Notes: generated by a model not told the origin, from the letters alone. 64,000 nt of DNA from Luteimonas aquatica (GCF_022662575.1 NZ_JALBFU010000002.1:248001-312000); one strand, 5' to 3'; numbered from the stretch's first letter, positions 1-9,436 are shown. Translations and numbers: made by a program.

Positions 1-805
1 GCGAGTGGCGCAGGTAGGAGATCAGGTGGCCGAGCATCAGGTCGGCGCGCGCCGGATCGCTGCGCGTGAGCAGCTGCGCGCTGGCCAGGGTGTTGTAGAG
101 GAAATGCGGTTCCACCTGCGCGTGCAGCAGGTTGAGCCTGGCGACGGTGAGTTCCTTCTCGGTGGCGGTCTGCTGCACGGCGGCCTGCTCGTTGCGGCGG
201 TGTTCGTTGACGCGGCGGGTGACGGCGCGGACCAGAGCCTCGGCGGTTTCCAGGTTGCTGCCGTGGTCGACGGCGATCGCATCCATCCAGGCCGGGCTGT
301 CCGGTTCGCACAGCAGCACGATGCTGCTGCTGGCGCCCGTGCCCGGCGTCACCGTGCCTGTCACCTGGTTGCGGCGGTTGCCGAACCAGGTGAGCAGACC
401 GGAACGGTCGATGCGTTCGAGCAGGCCGTCGCCGTAAGGCTCAGGGCGACGCACCTTGGCGCGGATCAGCAGGCTGTCGCGCGTACTTTCGATGCCTTCG
501 ACACGAGGCTGTTCGCGCAGCACGGCATCGAGCAGGGCAAAGGCTTCATTGGCCTCGAACGGCACTTCGATCTGGCGCTGGTGGCGGTTGCCGAGCGTGG
601 CGCGGTCGATGCGACCGGCGATCAGGCGCACGCGGCGCACATGCGAATAGGCACTGGGCAGGATCAGCACGGTGAAGCTGAGCAGGAGCAATCCGAACAG
701 CCATCCGAAGTCGTGGTTGGAGAACAGGCTCAGGAACAGCACCAGCAGGATGCACAGCACCAGCCAGGCGAGGAACAGGCGGACGATGAGGAGGAGGGCG
801 GTCAT
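1..805 (-). CDS. LytS/YehU-type sensor histidine kinase, N-terminal part (cut by window edge)
   Basis: Reading leftward from the ATG at 805, the protein opens with two hydrophobic segments (about residues 2-25 and 35-50), then a soluble region. It reaches the motif HAQVEPHFLYNTLASAQ, typical of the His_kinase family (LytS, YehU, AlgZ), where the His of EPHFLYN is the phosphoacceptor. The ATP-binding half lies beyond the window edge. Kinases of this type usually pair with a LytTR-domain response regulator encoded next to them, which would also be outside the window. The ATG is chosen because the membrane segment starts immediately. Family call is firm; the signal sensed is unknown. Confidence 0.8.
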   Translation of the reverse strand, partial: MTALLLIVRLFLAWLVLCILLVLFLSLFSNHDFGWLFGLLLLSFTVLILPSAYSHVRRVRLIAGRIDRATLGNRHQRQIEVPFEANEAFALLDAVLREQPRVEGIESTRDSLLIRAKVRRPEPYGDGLLERIDRSGLLTWFGNRRNQVTGTVTPGTGASSSIVLLCEPDSPAWMDAIAVDHGSNLETAEALVRAVTRRVNEHRRNEQAAVQQTATEKELTVARLNLLHAQVEPHFLYNTLASAQLLTRSDPARADLMLGHLISYLRHS

Positions 806-938
806 GCTGGGCGGCTCTGGAAGCGAGTGCCGGGGAGCATAGCGAGGGTAAACGCGCTTGTGGCCGCCGGTGCGATGAAACCCGGCATGCGGCGACGAAA
901 GCGGCGCGCGACGGCGCGAAACGGCCCGCAGCTTGCGC

Positions 939-1457
939 TCAGTAGCGCAATGTGGCCTCTAGAGGGATCGGCGCACTCCAGCGTGCGCGTCCGCCCAGGG
1001 CGTCAAGCTCGACCAGCACGGCGGCGCCGGCCACCTCCGCTTCCAGGCGTCGCGCCAGTGCGTAGGCCGCCAGCAGCGTGCCGCCGGTGGCGAGCACGTC
1101 GTCGACCAGCAGCACGCGGGCACCGACCGGCAGGGCATCGGCGTGGATGTGCAAAGAATCGCTGCCGTATTCGAGCGCGTATGTCTGGGACAGCGTCCGT
1201 GCCGGCAGCTTGCCGGGCTTGCGCACGGGGACAAAACCGGTGTCCAGGGCCAACGCCAGCGCCGCGCCGAGGATGAAGCCGCGCGATTCGATGCCCACCA
1301 CCGCGTCCAGCCGCTCCTCGCGCCATGGCGCGGCCATCGCCTCGATGGCCGCGGCGAAGCCGTCGCGGTCGGCGAGCAGCGGCGTGATGTCCTTGAACAC
1401 GATGCCCGGCTTCGGGAAATCGGGAACGTCGCGGATCAGGTGTTGCCAATGCGTCAT
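939..1457 (-). CDS. apt: adenine phosphoribosyltransferase
   Basis: Purine salvage enzyme that condenses adenine with PRPP to give AMP in the cytoplasm. The 172-residue protein begins [19 protein letters not shown] and has the family's FKDITPLL segment near the N-terminus. The PRPP-binding motif [14 protein letters not shown] sits near residue 120. A longer frame upstream (to 1517) exists, but the extension is low-complexity and unlike the family, so the ATG at 1457 is chosen; the length then fits the family (about 170-185 residues). It is transcribed away from the amidase gene that follows. Confidence 0.93.
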   Translation of the reverse strand: MTHWQHLIRDVPDFPKPGIVFKDITPLLADRDGFAAAIEAMAAPWREERLDAVVGIESRGFILGAALALALDTGFVPVRKPGKLPARTLSQTYALEYGSDSLHIHADALPVGARVLLVDDVLATGGTLLAAYALARRLEAEVAGAAVLVELDALGGRARWSAPIPLEATLRY

Positions 1458-1665
1458 GGCGGTGCGGCGCGGAATGGGAGCCGGCGATGCTACCCGCGAT
1501 GCGCATGTCCGCGCCATTCACACCGCTGTCACGCGCGCGGGGAGTTGATGCATGTCCCGGGCCGCGCCCGCCGCCACCTGGGGCCTTCACTAGCTTTCCG
1601 TCCCGAATCAGGCTGTTAGGCTCGGGGCGGGGATCCGACATCGTCCATCAAGAGGGGAAATCTAG

Positions 1666-3588
1666 ATGCAGATGTATAGAGGTCATACCCGAATCGCAGT
1701 CGCTCTCCTGCTCGCCTGTGCGGGCGGCGCATCGGTCGCGAGCGCGGCGTCCCCGTCCTTCGTGGCCGCCGATCCGGCGGTCAGGCCGCAGGCGCAGGCC
1801 GCGCTCGGCGTCCAGCGCGCGCAGCGCGCGCACTATCCCGCCTTCTTCCAGCGCGCCTATGCGCGCTATCCCGACTTGCCGCGCGGCGTGCTGGAGGCCA
1901 TCGCCTACAACGAGACCGGCTGGAACCACGTCGCGCCGAGCGATGCCGCCGGCCATCGCCACATGCCCGCCGCCTGGGGCGTGATGGGCCTGTACCACGG
2001 CGAAGGCTTCGCCGATCAGGTCGCCGAGGGCGCCAGGCTGCTTGGCGTGCCGGCCAGCCTGGTGATGCGCGATCCGGAGACCAACATCCTGGCCGCGGCC
2101 GCGCTGCTCGACCGCGCCTCGAAGGAAAACCGCGCCATCGGCGAGCCGTCGGCACAGGCCGACCGGCCCGAGACGATGGGCGCGGTGCTGGCGCGCTACG
2201 TCGGCTACGGCCCCGGCGCCGGCCGGATCTACACCTACGCGCGGCAGAGTTTCGCCTACGGCGTGCTCACGGCGCTGCAGCGCGGCGTCGCCGGGAATGG
2301 CATCGCGGTGCCGGCGCGCGCGCTGAAGCTGGAACGCGCCTTCAGCGGCAGCCAGCTGCGCATGCTGCGCGCTCCGGCGTTGCGCATGGATGCTGGTCAG
2401 GACTCCATCGAGACCGATGCCGCGCCGGCCGCAGCGGGCAAGGCGACGACGGCCACCGCCAATGCCACGCTCGCCGGCGACTTCGGCGAGGCGATCTGGA
2501 ATCCCGCCAGTTCCAGCAACTACAGCACCGCCAGCAACGCGATGACGGCGGTGATCATGCACACCATGGAGGGCTCCTACGCCGGCGCGATCTCCTGGTT
2601 CCAGAACCCGAGCGCGCAGGTGTCGGCGCACTACCTGATCCGCAAGTCCGACGGCCAGATCACGCAGATGGTGCGCGAATACCACCAGGCCTGGCATGCC
2701 AAGTACCACAACTACTACACCATCGGCATCGAGCATGACGGCTACGCCTCGGATGCCGGCAACTGGTCTTCTGCGATGGTCAACGCCTCGGCGCGGCTGA
2801 CCACCAGCATCTGCGCGCGCCGCGGCGTCAACTGCGCCTCGGCCTGGCAGGGACCCGGCTACGACACCTGGCACGTGGTGCCCGACAGCGTGCGCGTGAA
2901 GGGCCACGGCATGCTCACCCAGAACGAGAACCGCTACGATCCGGGCAAGTACTTCCCGTGGTCGAGCTACTACGCGCTGATCAACGGCGGCAACCCCGGT
3001 CCGGGGCCGGGGCCGGGCGACGGCAAGTTCTGGATCGATACCTTCGCCAATGCGCCCGGCTACGGCTCGCCGACCAGCACCGCACAGACCGGCACGCTCA
3101 ATGCCGGCACCAATTACGTGTTCTGCAAGGCCTGGGGCCGCGAGATCCGCAACGGCACGGCGTTCAACCACTGGTGGCTGAAGACCGACCTGGACGTCGG
3201 CCCGGCCGGGCAGTGGGTGTCGGCCTACTACCTCAGCCGCTGGGGCAACGACGAGGCCAAGGACAACAGCGGCGCGGTGATTCCCGACTGCGCCGCGCCG
3301 CCGCCTCCCGCCACCGGCAAGTACTGGGTGGATACCTACGCCAATGCCTCCGGCTACGCCTCGCCGACCAGCACCGCGGCGACCGGCACGCTCAATGCCG
3401 GCACCAACTACGTGTTCTGCAAATCCTGGGGACGCCAGGTCGGCAGCGGCAGCAGCTTCAACCACTGGTGGCTGAGGACCGATCTGGACGTCGGTCCGGC
3501 CGGGCAGTGGGTGTCGGCCTACTACCTCAGCCGCTGGGGCAACGACGAGGCCAAGGACAACAGCGGCACGGTGATTCCGAACTGCTGA
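1666..3588 (+). CDS. secreted N-acetylmuramoyl-L-alanine amidase with lysozyme-like N-terminus and two C-terminal repeats
   Basis: A 640-residue exported protein with a signal peptide (about 1-28, ending near SVASAASP). Residues about 35-210 contain GVLEAIAYNETGW (Glu83), which looks like a lytic transglycosylase/lysozyme-like domain. Residues about 290-445 are an Amidase_2 (AmpD/PGRP) domain with likely zinc ligands His299 (IMHTMEGSY), His414 (KGHGML) and Asp425 (RYDPGKYF). A Gly-Pro linker leads to two 89-residue repeats at about 454-542 and 552-640. Amidase_2 enzymes cut the bond between muramic acid and the stem peptide. An AG-rich stretch about 10 nt upstream supports the ATG. It lies directly before an M23 endopeptidase with the same C-terminal unit, so the two probably attack peptidoglycan together, perhaps for predation or wall turnover. 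Whether the N-terminal lobe is catalytic is uncertain. Confidence 0.88.
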   Translation: MQMYRGHTRIAVALLLACAGGASVASAASPSFVAADPAVRPQAQAALGVQRAQRAHYPAFFQRAYARYPDLPRGVLEAIAYNETGWNHVAPSDAAGHRHMPAAWGVMGLYHGEGFADQVAEGARLLGVPASLVMRDPETNILAAAALLDRASKENRAIGEPSAQADRPETMGAVLARYVGYGPGAGRIYTYARQSFAYGVLTALQRGVAGNGIAVPARALKLERAFSGSQLRMLRAPALRMDAGQDSIETDAAPAAAGKATTATANATLAGDFGEAIWNPASSSNYSTASNAMTAVIMHTMEGSYAGAISWFQNPSAQVSAHYLIRKSDGQITQMVREYHQAWHAKYHNYYTIGIEHDGYASDAGNWSSAMVNASARLTTSICARRGVNCASAWQGPGYDTWHVVPDSVRVKGHGMLTQNENRYDPGKYFPWSSYYALINGGNPGPGPGPGDGKFWIDTFANAPGYGSPTSTAQTGTLNAGTNYVFCKAWGREIRNGTAFNHWWLKTDLDVGPAGQWVSAYYLSRWGNDEAKDNSGAVIPDCAAPPPPATGKYWVDTYANASGYASPTSTAATGTLNAGTNYVFCKSWGRQVGSGSSFNHWWLRTDLDVGPAGQWVSAYYLSRWGNDEAKDNSGTVIPNC

Positions 3589-4579
3589 GCCGGCGTGTCC
3601 GCCGGGCATGCCCCTCCCGCACCCGCGCGGAGGGGCGTGCCGCCAGGCAATGAGGATTTCCGGCATGGCCGCATGGCCATGCCGCCACAACGCAGGCGAT
3701 CGGTCGGTTCGGGACGCAGCGGCCTCCGCTGTCCCTTCCGCGCCGCTCGCCGCATCCGACCAAGACGTCGATCTCGACCAACCGATGGGGGAATGTCCAA
3801 TGCTTGCTCGCGTGCTTTCGATCGCAGCCGCGATCTGTTTGTCCTGGAGCGCGTCCGCGCTCGCCGCTCCGAACTTCAAGGCGCCCTATCCGTGCGGGCA
3901 GACCTATTCCTATTACCACCATTCGAGCGAGGTGCGCCAGGCGCTGGATTTCAACGCGCCCGGCGGCACGCCGGTGCTGGCCTCGGCCGCCGGCAGCGCC
4001 TGGCAGTACTACGAGGCCAACGGCGCCGGCAACTACGTGGTCGTCGATCATGGCGGCGGCTGGAAAACCTACTATTTCCATCTGTCCGGCTTCTCGACCG
4101 CGAACGGCGCCTCGGTGAGCCAGGGGCAGAGGATCGGGACGACCGGCAACACCGGCAACAGCTTCGGCGCGCACATCCACTACGAGCAGCTGCTCAACGG
4201 CGTCGGCCAGGTGATCTACATCAACGGCCGCTCGCTGGCGCCGTACCCCGGCGGCAGCGGCGTCGCCAGCCTGACCAGCGACAACGGCTGCGGCGGCAAC
4301 CCGCAACCCGGGCGCTACTGGGTGGACACGTTCGCCAACGCGCCGGGTTACGCTTCGCCGACCAGCACCGCGCAGACCGGCACCCTGTACGCGGGCACCA
4401 ACTACGTGTTCTGCAAGGCCTGGGGCCGCGAGATCCGCAACGGCACGGCGTTCAACCACTGGTGGCTGAAGACCGACCTGGACGTCGGCCCGGCCGGACA
4501 GTGGGTATCGGCCTATTACCTCAGCCGCTGGGGCAACGACGAGGCCAGGGACAACAACGGCGTCGTGATTCCGGACTGC
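3025..4579 (+). repeat. 267-bp coding repeat, three copies across two genes
   Basis: Units at 3025-3291, 3319-3585 and 4313-4579 are each exactly 267 bp (89 codons). They encode the C-terminal domains of the amidase and of the following M23 peptidase. Long stretches are almost identical at DNA level, especially the parts encoding CKAWGREIRNGTAFNHWWLK and VGPAGQWVSAYYLSRWGND. Copy two differs most in the middle (CKSWGRQVGSGSSF). The pattern of a mid-domain Cys, a Trp-rich core and a final YYLSRWG resembles bacterial SH3-like wall-binding domains; this is inferred from the shape of the sequence, not from a search. Confidence 0.85.
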
Positions 4580-4582
4580 TGA
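3800..4582 (+). CDS. secreted M23-family metallopeptidase with C-terminal repeat domain
   Basis: A 260-residue exported zinc endopeptidase of the LytM/beta-lytic type. The signal peptide runs to about residue 23 (SASALAAPNF). Zinc-site residues are visible as His40/His41, Asp50 (QALDFNAP) and the HxH pair His125/His127 (GAHIHYEQ). The C-terminal 89 residues match the repeat in the upstream amidase. The frame is open further upstream, but the ATG at 3800 follows a GGGGGA ribosome site and directly begins the signal peptide. M23 enzymes cut interpeptide bridges in peptidoglycan, complementing the amidase 211 bp upstream. Confidence 0.9.
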   Translation: MLARVLSIAAAICLSWSASALAAPNFKAPYPCGQTYSYYHHSSEVRQALDFNAPGGTPVLASAAGSAWQYYEANGAGNYVVVDHGGGWKTYYFHLSGFSTANGASVSQGQRIGTTGNTGNSFGAHIHYEQLLNGVGQVIYINGRSLAPYPGGSGVASLTSDNGCGGNPQPGRYWVDTFANAPGYASPTSTAQTGTLYAGTNYVFCKAWGREIRNGTAFNHWWLKTDLDVGPAGQWVSAYYLSRWGNDEARDNNGVVIPDC

Positions 4583-4646
4583 CCCGCGTCGCCGTTGTGC
4601 CGCGCGCCTCTCCCGCGTCGGCGGGAGGGGCCACCGCGCCGCCGAC

Positions 4647-6254
4647 TCAATACAGGCGGCGCTCGGCTTCCGGCGGCGGCGTCCACTGGTACAGCCAGGT
4701 TTCGCTGAGCGCGCCGCTCGCATCCTTCAGGTACAGGCGGATGTCGATCTGCCGCGTCGAGGCGTCCGGCGGCACCGCGTCGAACATCACGCGATAGCCG
4801 CCGATCTCGTGCAGCGGACGCGCGGACACGGTTTCCACGCGCGCGCCGCCGCCGATCTGCAGCACGGGTTCGACGGTCGCGTTCTTCGCGGCGAGCGCCG
4901 CCAGGTCGCCGCCTGCGAAGTCCACGGCGAAGCGCCAGGAGAAATATGCGCGCTTGAACCCGATCCTGCCGCCAAGGCCGGTACGCGTGGCCACGCAATG
5001 CGCCAGCGTCGGCACGGCCGGCGGTCGCGCACCCCAGGACAGGCGATAGCCGAACAGCAGCTCCTCGCCCGGGCGCACCGGCTGCTGGGGGTTCCAGAAG
5101 GCGACGATGTTGTCGAAGGTCTCGTCGAGCGTGGGAATCTCCACCAGCTGCACCGAACCCTTGCCCCAGCCCTGCTTGGGCTCCACCCACAGGCAGGGGC
5201 GCTTGTCGTAGAACACGCCGTCGTCCTGGTAGTGGTCGAAATCGCGGTCGCGCTGCAGCAGGCCGAAGCCGCGCGGCTTGTCGTCCTCGAACATGTTGAA
5301 GCGCAGCTGCGGCGGATTGCACAGCGGGCGCCAGATCCACTCGCCGCTGCCGGTCCACAGCGCCAGGCCGTCGGTGTCGTGGATCTCCGGCCGCCAGTCC
5401 CAGTCCATGCGGCGGTCGTTCTCGCCGGCCTGGTACATGCTGGTGCACGGCGCGATGCCCAGGCGCTCGATGGCCTTGCGCGGGTACAGCGCGCAGTCGA
5501 TGTCCATCGCCAGCACGTCGCCGGGCGTGATCGCGAAGCGATAGGCGCCGGCGACGCTGGGCGAGTCGAGCAGGGCATAGACCACCACGGTGCCGGAGTC
5601 CGCGGCCGGGCGCTCCAGCCAGTAGGCGACGAAGTCCGGGAATTCCTCGTGCTTGCCGGTGCCGGTGTCGATCGCCAGGCCGCGCGCGGACTGGCCGTAC
5701 TGGCCCTCGGCGCCGACCGCGCGGAAGTAGCTGGCGCCGAGGAAGGCGGCGAAGTCGCGCCGCGGATCGCTGCGCCGGTTGAGGCGGAAGCCGGCGAAGC
5801 CGAGATCGGGCGGCAGCGCCGCGCCGCGCAGGCCGCTGTCGCCGTAATCGAACATCGCCGGGGCATAGCGGATCTCGCGCGCCTGTCCGTCGACGAGGTC
5901 GTACATCTGCACCGGCGTCTTGAAGAACAGGCCGAGGTGGAAGAACTGCGCCAGGAAGCGGGTGTCCTCGCCGGCCCACAGCGCATGGTCGGCGCGGAAG
6001 CGGATCGACTGGTACTGGTCCCAGTCCAGCTTCGACACCGGCGGCGGCAGGGCGACGCTGCGCGGCAGGTAGGCGGCCTGCGACAGCGCGCGGGCGCGGC
6101 CCTTGAGCGTGGCGTAGTCGAAACGCTCCGCGGGGCCGAGCGTCTCGAGCTCGGCCGCGCCGGCCTCGCGGCCGAGCATCAGGGCCGGCACCGGCAGGCC
6201 GCAGGCGGCGAACGCGGTGGCGGCGCTCTTCAGGAACTGTCGGCGTTGCATCAT
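4647..6254 (-). CDS. opgD: glucan biosynthesis protein D (Tat-exported)
   Basis: A 535-residue protein of the MdoG/OpgG/OpgD family, periplasmic factors that shape osmoregulated periplasmic glucans. It starts MMQRRQFLKSAATAFAACG, a twin-arginine signal as in OpgD; OpgG uses the Sec route. Typical segments include YDYGDSGLRG-like, SSYFRA-like (LGASYFRAVGAEGQYGQSAR) and TSMYQAGEN. Length fits OpgD. No opgH or opgG is adjacent, which is common for opgD. It is divergent from the lytic transglycosylase gene, with about 60 bp between the starts. ATG ATG at 6254/6251 leaves the exact start open by one codon. Confidence 0.9.
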   Translation of the reverse strand: MMQRRQFLKSAATAFAACGLPVPALMLGREAGAAELETLGPAERFDYATLKGRARALSQAAYLPRSVALPPPVSKLDWDQYQSIRFRADHALWAGEDTRFLAQFFHLGLFFKTPVQMYDLVDGQAREIRYAPAMFDYGDSGLRGAALPPDLGFAGFRLNRRSDPRRDFAAFLGASYFRAVGAEGQYGQSARGLAIDTGTGKHEEFPDFVAYWLERPAADSGTVVVYALLDSPSVAGAYRFAITPGDVLAMDIDCALYPRKAIERLGIAPCTSMYQAGENDRRMDWDWRPEIHDTDGLALWTGSGEWIWRPLCNPPQLRFNMFEDDKPRGFGLLQRDRDFDHYQDDGVFYDKRPCLWVEPKQGWGKGSVQLVEIPTLDETFDNIVAFWNPQQPVRPGEELLFGYRLSWGARPPAVPTLAHCVATRTGLGGRIGFKRAYFSWRFAVDFAGGDLAALAAKNATVEPVLQIGGGARVETVSARPLHEIGGYRVMFDAVPPDASTRQIDIRLYLKDASGALSETWLYQWTPPPEAERRLY

Positions 6255-6314
6255 CGGCGAGACGGTATCATGGCGGGCGACGCGGCATCCTAGCCAAGCA
6301 TCGCCGACATTTGC

Positions 6315-7106
6315 ATGAAGACCCCGCACAAGGCATTGGCTTGGCGCGTCGCCGCGGCGACGCTGGCCGCGCTGCTGGCGGCGGGGTCCGCGCAGGCGCG
6401 CACCGTGTATCGCTGCGTGCGCGATGGCACCGTCAGCCTCGCCACGGCGCCGGAGCCCGGCTCGAAGTGCGAGGCCCGGCAGATCGACGACAACGCCGTG
6501 CAGACCCCGAACCTGTGGGGCAACATGGGCGTGTTCAGCGGCACGCTCTACGAGCGCGAGCAGGACGGCAGGCTGGTCTATTCCACGCGCAACCTGCCCG
6601 GCTCGCGCGTGTACCTGAAGTTCACCGTGCAGACGCCGCCGGGCGAGCAGGCGCACGTGGGCCTGGGCAAGATCGGCAAGCCGCGCCTGGACCAGCACGC
6701 CAAGCTGTTCAAGGCGGCGGCCAAGGCCACCGGCGTGGAGGACGCGTGGCTGCGCGCGATCGCGCATGCCGAGAGCGGCTTCGTCGCCACCGCCGTCTCG
6801 CCCAAGGGCGCGCAGGGCGTGATGCAGCTGATGCCGGAGGTGGCGAAGGAATACGGCGTCACCGATCCGTTCTCGCCGCAGCAATCGATCAATGCCGGCG
6901 CGCGTCACATGAAGCTGCTGCTCAAGCGCTACCGCAACGACCGCATCCTGGCGGCGGCGGCCTACAACGCCGGCATCGGCACGGTGACGCGCTACAAGGG
7001 CGTGCCGCCCTATGCGGAGACCCAGGCCTACATCGAGAAGCTGCAGGCGCTGTACGCCTCGTATCGGGAGGCGATGGGGTTCAAGCAGGAGCGGCCGGCG
7101 CAGTAG
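6315..7106 (+). CDS. lytic transglycosylase, SLT domain
   Basis: A 263-residue exported protein with a signal peptide to about residue 29 (GSAQART). A short N-terminal domain (about 30-110) begins TVYRCVRDG, like the DUF4124-type segments often joined to SLT enzymes. The SLT catalytic domain follows (about 128-250): catalytic Glu153 in AHAESGF, then GAQGVMQLMPEVA, INAGARHMKLLL and AAAYNAG, the standard family-1 lytic transglycosylase motifs. These enzymes cleave the MurNAc-GlcNAc bond, forming 1,6-anhydro ends. It is the third wall hydrolase in the first 7 kb. No lipobox was seen, so it is probably periplasmic. Confidence 0.9.
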   Translation: MKTPHKALAWRVAAATLAALLAAGSAQARTVYRCVRDGTVSLATAPEPGSKCEARQIDDNAVQTPNLWGNMGVFSGTLYEREQDGRLVYSTRNLPGSRVYLKFTVQTPPGEQAHVGLGKIGKPRLDQHAKLFKAAAKATGVEDAWLRAIAHAESGFVATAVSPKGAQGVMQLMPEVAKEYGVTDPFSPQQSINAGARHMKLLLKRYRNDRILAAAAYNAGIGTVTRYKGVPPYAETQAYIEKLQALYASYREAMGFKQERPAQ

Positions 7107-7140
7107 ACGATGCGCCGGCGAAAGCGTGCCGGCGAAGGCG

Positions 7141-8304
7141 TCAGGTTTTCGCCGGCGTGAGCTTCAGCAGGCGCGCGTCCGAACCGTCCTCGAGCAGCCA
7201 GATCGCGCCGTCCGGTCCCTGCACCACGTCGCGGATGCGCTCGCCCATGTCGTAGCGCGCCGCTTCCCTGGCCTGCGTGCCCTCGAACTCGACCCGCACC
7301 AGCGCCTGCGACGACAACCCGCCCAGGAAGGCGTTGCCGCGCCACTGCGGAAACAGCGCGCCCGAATAGATCATCAGGCTCGAGGGCGAGATCACCGGCG
7401 TCCACCACAGCTTCGGCGCGGCGAATTCCGGACGCGTGTCGTGGTCGGGAATCTCGCGGCCGTCGTAATGGTCGCCGTTGGAGACGATCGGATAGCCGTA
7501 GTTGGCGCCGCGCTCGATCAGGTTGAGTTCGTCGCCGCCCTTGGGCCCCATCTCCGCTTCCCACAGCCGGCCCTGAGCGTCGAAGGCGATGCCGAGCAGG
7601 TTGCGGTGGCCGAGCGACCAGACCTGCGCGGCCACGCCGCCCTGCGCGGCGAAGGGATTGTCCTGCGGCGCGCTGCCGTCGTCGTTCAGGCGCAGCAGCT
7701 TGCCCAGGTTCGAGGCCATGTCCTGGGCCGGATCGAACTTCTGCCGTTCGCTGGAGGTGAGCCACAGCTTGCCGTCGGCGCCGAACAGGATGCGATGGCC
7801 GAAATGCCCGTCGCCGCTGACCTTCGGCACCTGGCGCCAGATCACCCGCAGATCCTCCAGGCGGCCGCCGCCGCTGCCGTCGAGCGCGAGCCTGGCGCGC
7901 GCGAGCGCGGCGCCGCGGGTGTCGCCCTCGCCGGGCTCGGCGTAGCTGAGATAGACCAGGCCGTTGTCGGCGAAGCGCGGGTGCAGCGCGACGTCGCCGA
8001 GCCCGCCCTGTCCGCCGTAGGCCACCTCGGGAACGCCGTCGACCTCGCCCTGCTTGCCGCTGGCGATGTCCAGCAGTTTCAGGTCGCCTTCCTTCTCGGT
8101 GACGAGCAGGCGCCCGTCGGGCAGGAAAGCCATCGCCCAGGGCTCGTCGAAGCGCGCGACCTCGGTGACGGCGAAGGGGCGCTCGTCGCTCTTCGCCGCG
8201 ACGGCGGCATCGGCGGGCGCGGTGGCGTTGCCGGGCTCGTTGCAGGCGATCAGGGCGAGCGACAGCAGGCAGGCGAAAGCGGGCGCGGGAAGCTTCATGG
8301 GCAT
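7141..8304 (-). CDS. PQQ-dependent aldose sugar dehydrogenase-like lipoprotein
   Basis: About 387 residues. The N-terminus [23 protein letters not shown] ends in a lipobox (LIAC), so it is probably an outer- or inner-membrane lipoprotein facing the periplasm. The body has the soluble glucose/sorbosone dehydrogenase (YliI/Asd) beta-propeller motifs: [63 protein letters not shown], and a C-terminal [11 protein letters not shown]. Family members oxidise aldoses with PQQ and calcium; no PQQ synthesis genes are in the window. Start is ATG at 8304 or 8298; neither has a strong ribosome site. A longer upstream frame lacks family character. Confidence 0.85.
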   Translation of the reverse strand: MPMKLPAPAFACLLSLALIACNEPGNATAPADAAVAAKSDERPFAVTEVARFDEPWAMAFLPDGRLLVTEKEGDLKLLDIASGKQGEVDGVPEVAYGGQGGLGDVALHPRFADNGLVYLSYAEPGEGDTRGAALARARLALDGSGGGRLEDLRVIWRQVPKVSGDGHFGHRILFGADGKLWLTSSERQKFDPAQDMASNLGKLLRLNDDGSAPQDNPFAAQGGVAAQVWSLGHRNLLGIAFDAQGRLWEAEMGPKGGDELNLIERGANYGYPIVSNGDHYDGREIPDHDTRPEFAAPKLWWTPVISPSSLMIYSGALFPQWRGNAFLGGLSSQALVRVEFEGTQAREAARYDMGERIRDVVQGPDGAIWLLEDGSDARLLKLTPAKT

Positions 8305-8479
8305 GCCGCGGCCGGCGAACGCTCGGATGAGCGCATGCGCGCCGATCCGCGGTCTGGCGAACTTAGCAGACTTGGTCGCCGCCGACACGCGCGGATGGCG
8401 ATGCTGCGCGCGATGCGCCCGGCCTCGCGCCGCCGCGCCGCCTGGGGCAAGATGCCGCCATCGTCGAAGAGGTGTTCCC

Positions 8480-8668
8480 ATGTTGCCGAGCGTCGAAGTG
8501 CAGTGCCCGTATTGCGGCGAATGGATCGCGCTGCTGGTGGACGATTCGGCCGGCGTGCAGGACTACATCGAGGATTGCCAGGTGTGCTGCCGGCCGATGC
8601 GCATCGCCGTCGCGACGGCGGCCGATGGCGGGATCGAGGTGAGCGCGCGCTCCGAGGACGACGCCTAG
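8480..8668 (+). CDS. CPXCG-motif cysteine-rich small protein
   Basis: A 62-residue protein with two Cys pairs, CPYCGEWI near the N-terminus and CQVCCRPM near residue 36, the pattern of the CPXCG cysteine-rich family common in gammaproteobacteria. It is probably a zinc-ribbon fold. AAGAGG lies about 7 nt before the ATG. Its cellular role is not known. It is divergent from the sugar dehydrogenase gene and stands alone. Confidence 0.85.
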   Translation: MLPSVEVQCPYCGEWIALLVDDSAGVQDYIEDCQVCCRPMRIAVATAADGGIEVSARSEDDA

Positions 8669-9003
8669 CCGGCGTGACCGCTGTCGCGGATAGGGCGCGC
8701 GTGCGGCGCATCCGGCGGCGCGAGGCGGCCGCCGGCGCATCGGCGGTTCGTAAACGTTGTGTTGCGTTCAGCGGTGGACAAGCGGGCGCGGCGCGCGCCG
8801 ACCGGCGCGGAAGGCGCGATGCGCGGCGCGTACGGTGCCGGCTAGCCGCATTCGCCGCGCGAGTGGTTAAACGGATGTAAGCGGGCCGATCGCGGCCCGA
8901 ACTGTGTTCATGCGCGCGCGGGCAAGGTCGCCCTGTGCAGAAGCGAGTCCGATCGCCACCGATCGCACATCGCCGCGCGCCACTCACGTTGATGGAGAAC
9001 CCG
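8669..9003. other. 335-bp intergenic stretch, no gene seen
   Basis: GC-rich DNA between the Cys-rich protein and the EF-hand gene. No RNA gene or convincing ORF was found. Its last 150 bp contain a less GC-rich patch around 8865-8880 (GTGGTTAAACGGATGTAAGC) that may hold the promoter of the EF-hand gene, but no clear -35/-10 pair can be assigned. Confidence 0.4.
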
Positions 9004-9378
9004 ATGAATCTTGTACGCAAATCCCTGTCCGGACTGGTCGCCTTCGGTGCCGTGCTCGCCATGCCGCTGGCATTCGCGCAAAGCGCGCCGACCACCTCGA
9101 CCGATCCGGCCGCCGCGCAGGCGACCCCGCCCACCACCACCACCCAGAATGCCGAGCCCAGCGCGCAGCCGCCGGGCGCCCAGCCCAAGCAGGTGACCTG
9201 GGCCGACCTGGATGCGGACAAGGACGGCAACCTCTCCAAGCAGGAAGTCACCACCGTGCCGAGCCTGACCCAGGTGTTCGACGAGGCCGACACCGACAAG
9301 GACGGCAAGCTCACGGCCGACGAGTACAAGGCCTATGCTGCCAAGGGAACCGCCACGCCCGGCAACACCGGCGGCTGA
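9004..9378 (+). CDS. secreted EF-hand calcium-binding protein
   Basis: A 124-residue exported protein. The signal peptide runs to about residue 22 (MPLAFAQS), followed by a Pro/Thr/Gln-rich spacer (about 23-62). Two EF-hand loops follow: DLDADKDGNLSKQE and DEADTDKDGKLTADE, both with Asp at positions 1, 3 and 5, Gly at 6 and Glu at 12. It probably binds two calcium ions in the periplasm or outside the cell. The ATG at 9004 has GGAG 5-8 nt upstream; an in-frame ATG at 8992 is less well placed. A strong terminator follows 35 bp downstream, so the gene is probably monocistronic. Confidence 0.88.
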   Translation: MNLVRKSLSGLVAFGAVLAMPLAFAQSAPTTSTDPAAAQATPPTTTTQNAEPSAQPPGAQPKQVTWADLDADKDGNLSKQEVTTVPSLTQVFDEADTDKDGKLTADEYKAYAAKGTATPGNTGG

Positions 9379-9412
9379 GCTCGAGGCAACGAATCGTTTC
9401 ATGGTGTGCGCA

Positions 9413-9436
9413 GGCGGCCTTCGGGCCGCCTTTTTT
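9413..9436 (+). terminator. intrinsic terminator after EF-hand gene
   Basis: Perfect stem GGCGGCC / GGCCGCC (9413-9419 with 9424-9430) around a TTCG loop, followed by six T residues (9431-9436). Confidence 0.93.

Noticed and set aside
1648..3879. 743-codon open frame antisense to the amidase
   Set aside because: Its repeated protein sequence simply mirrors the amidase repeats read backwards; no ribosome site or domains.
3025..4579. CRISPR-like or satellite DNA array
   Set aside because: The three 267-bp units are in frame and encode protein domains; no short regularly spaced repeats were noticed anywhere in the window.
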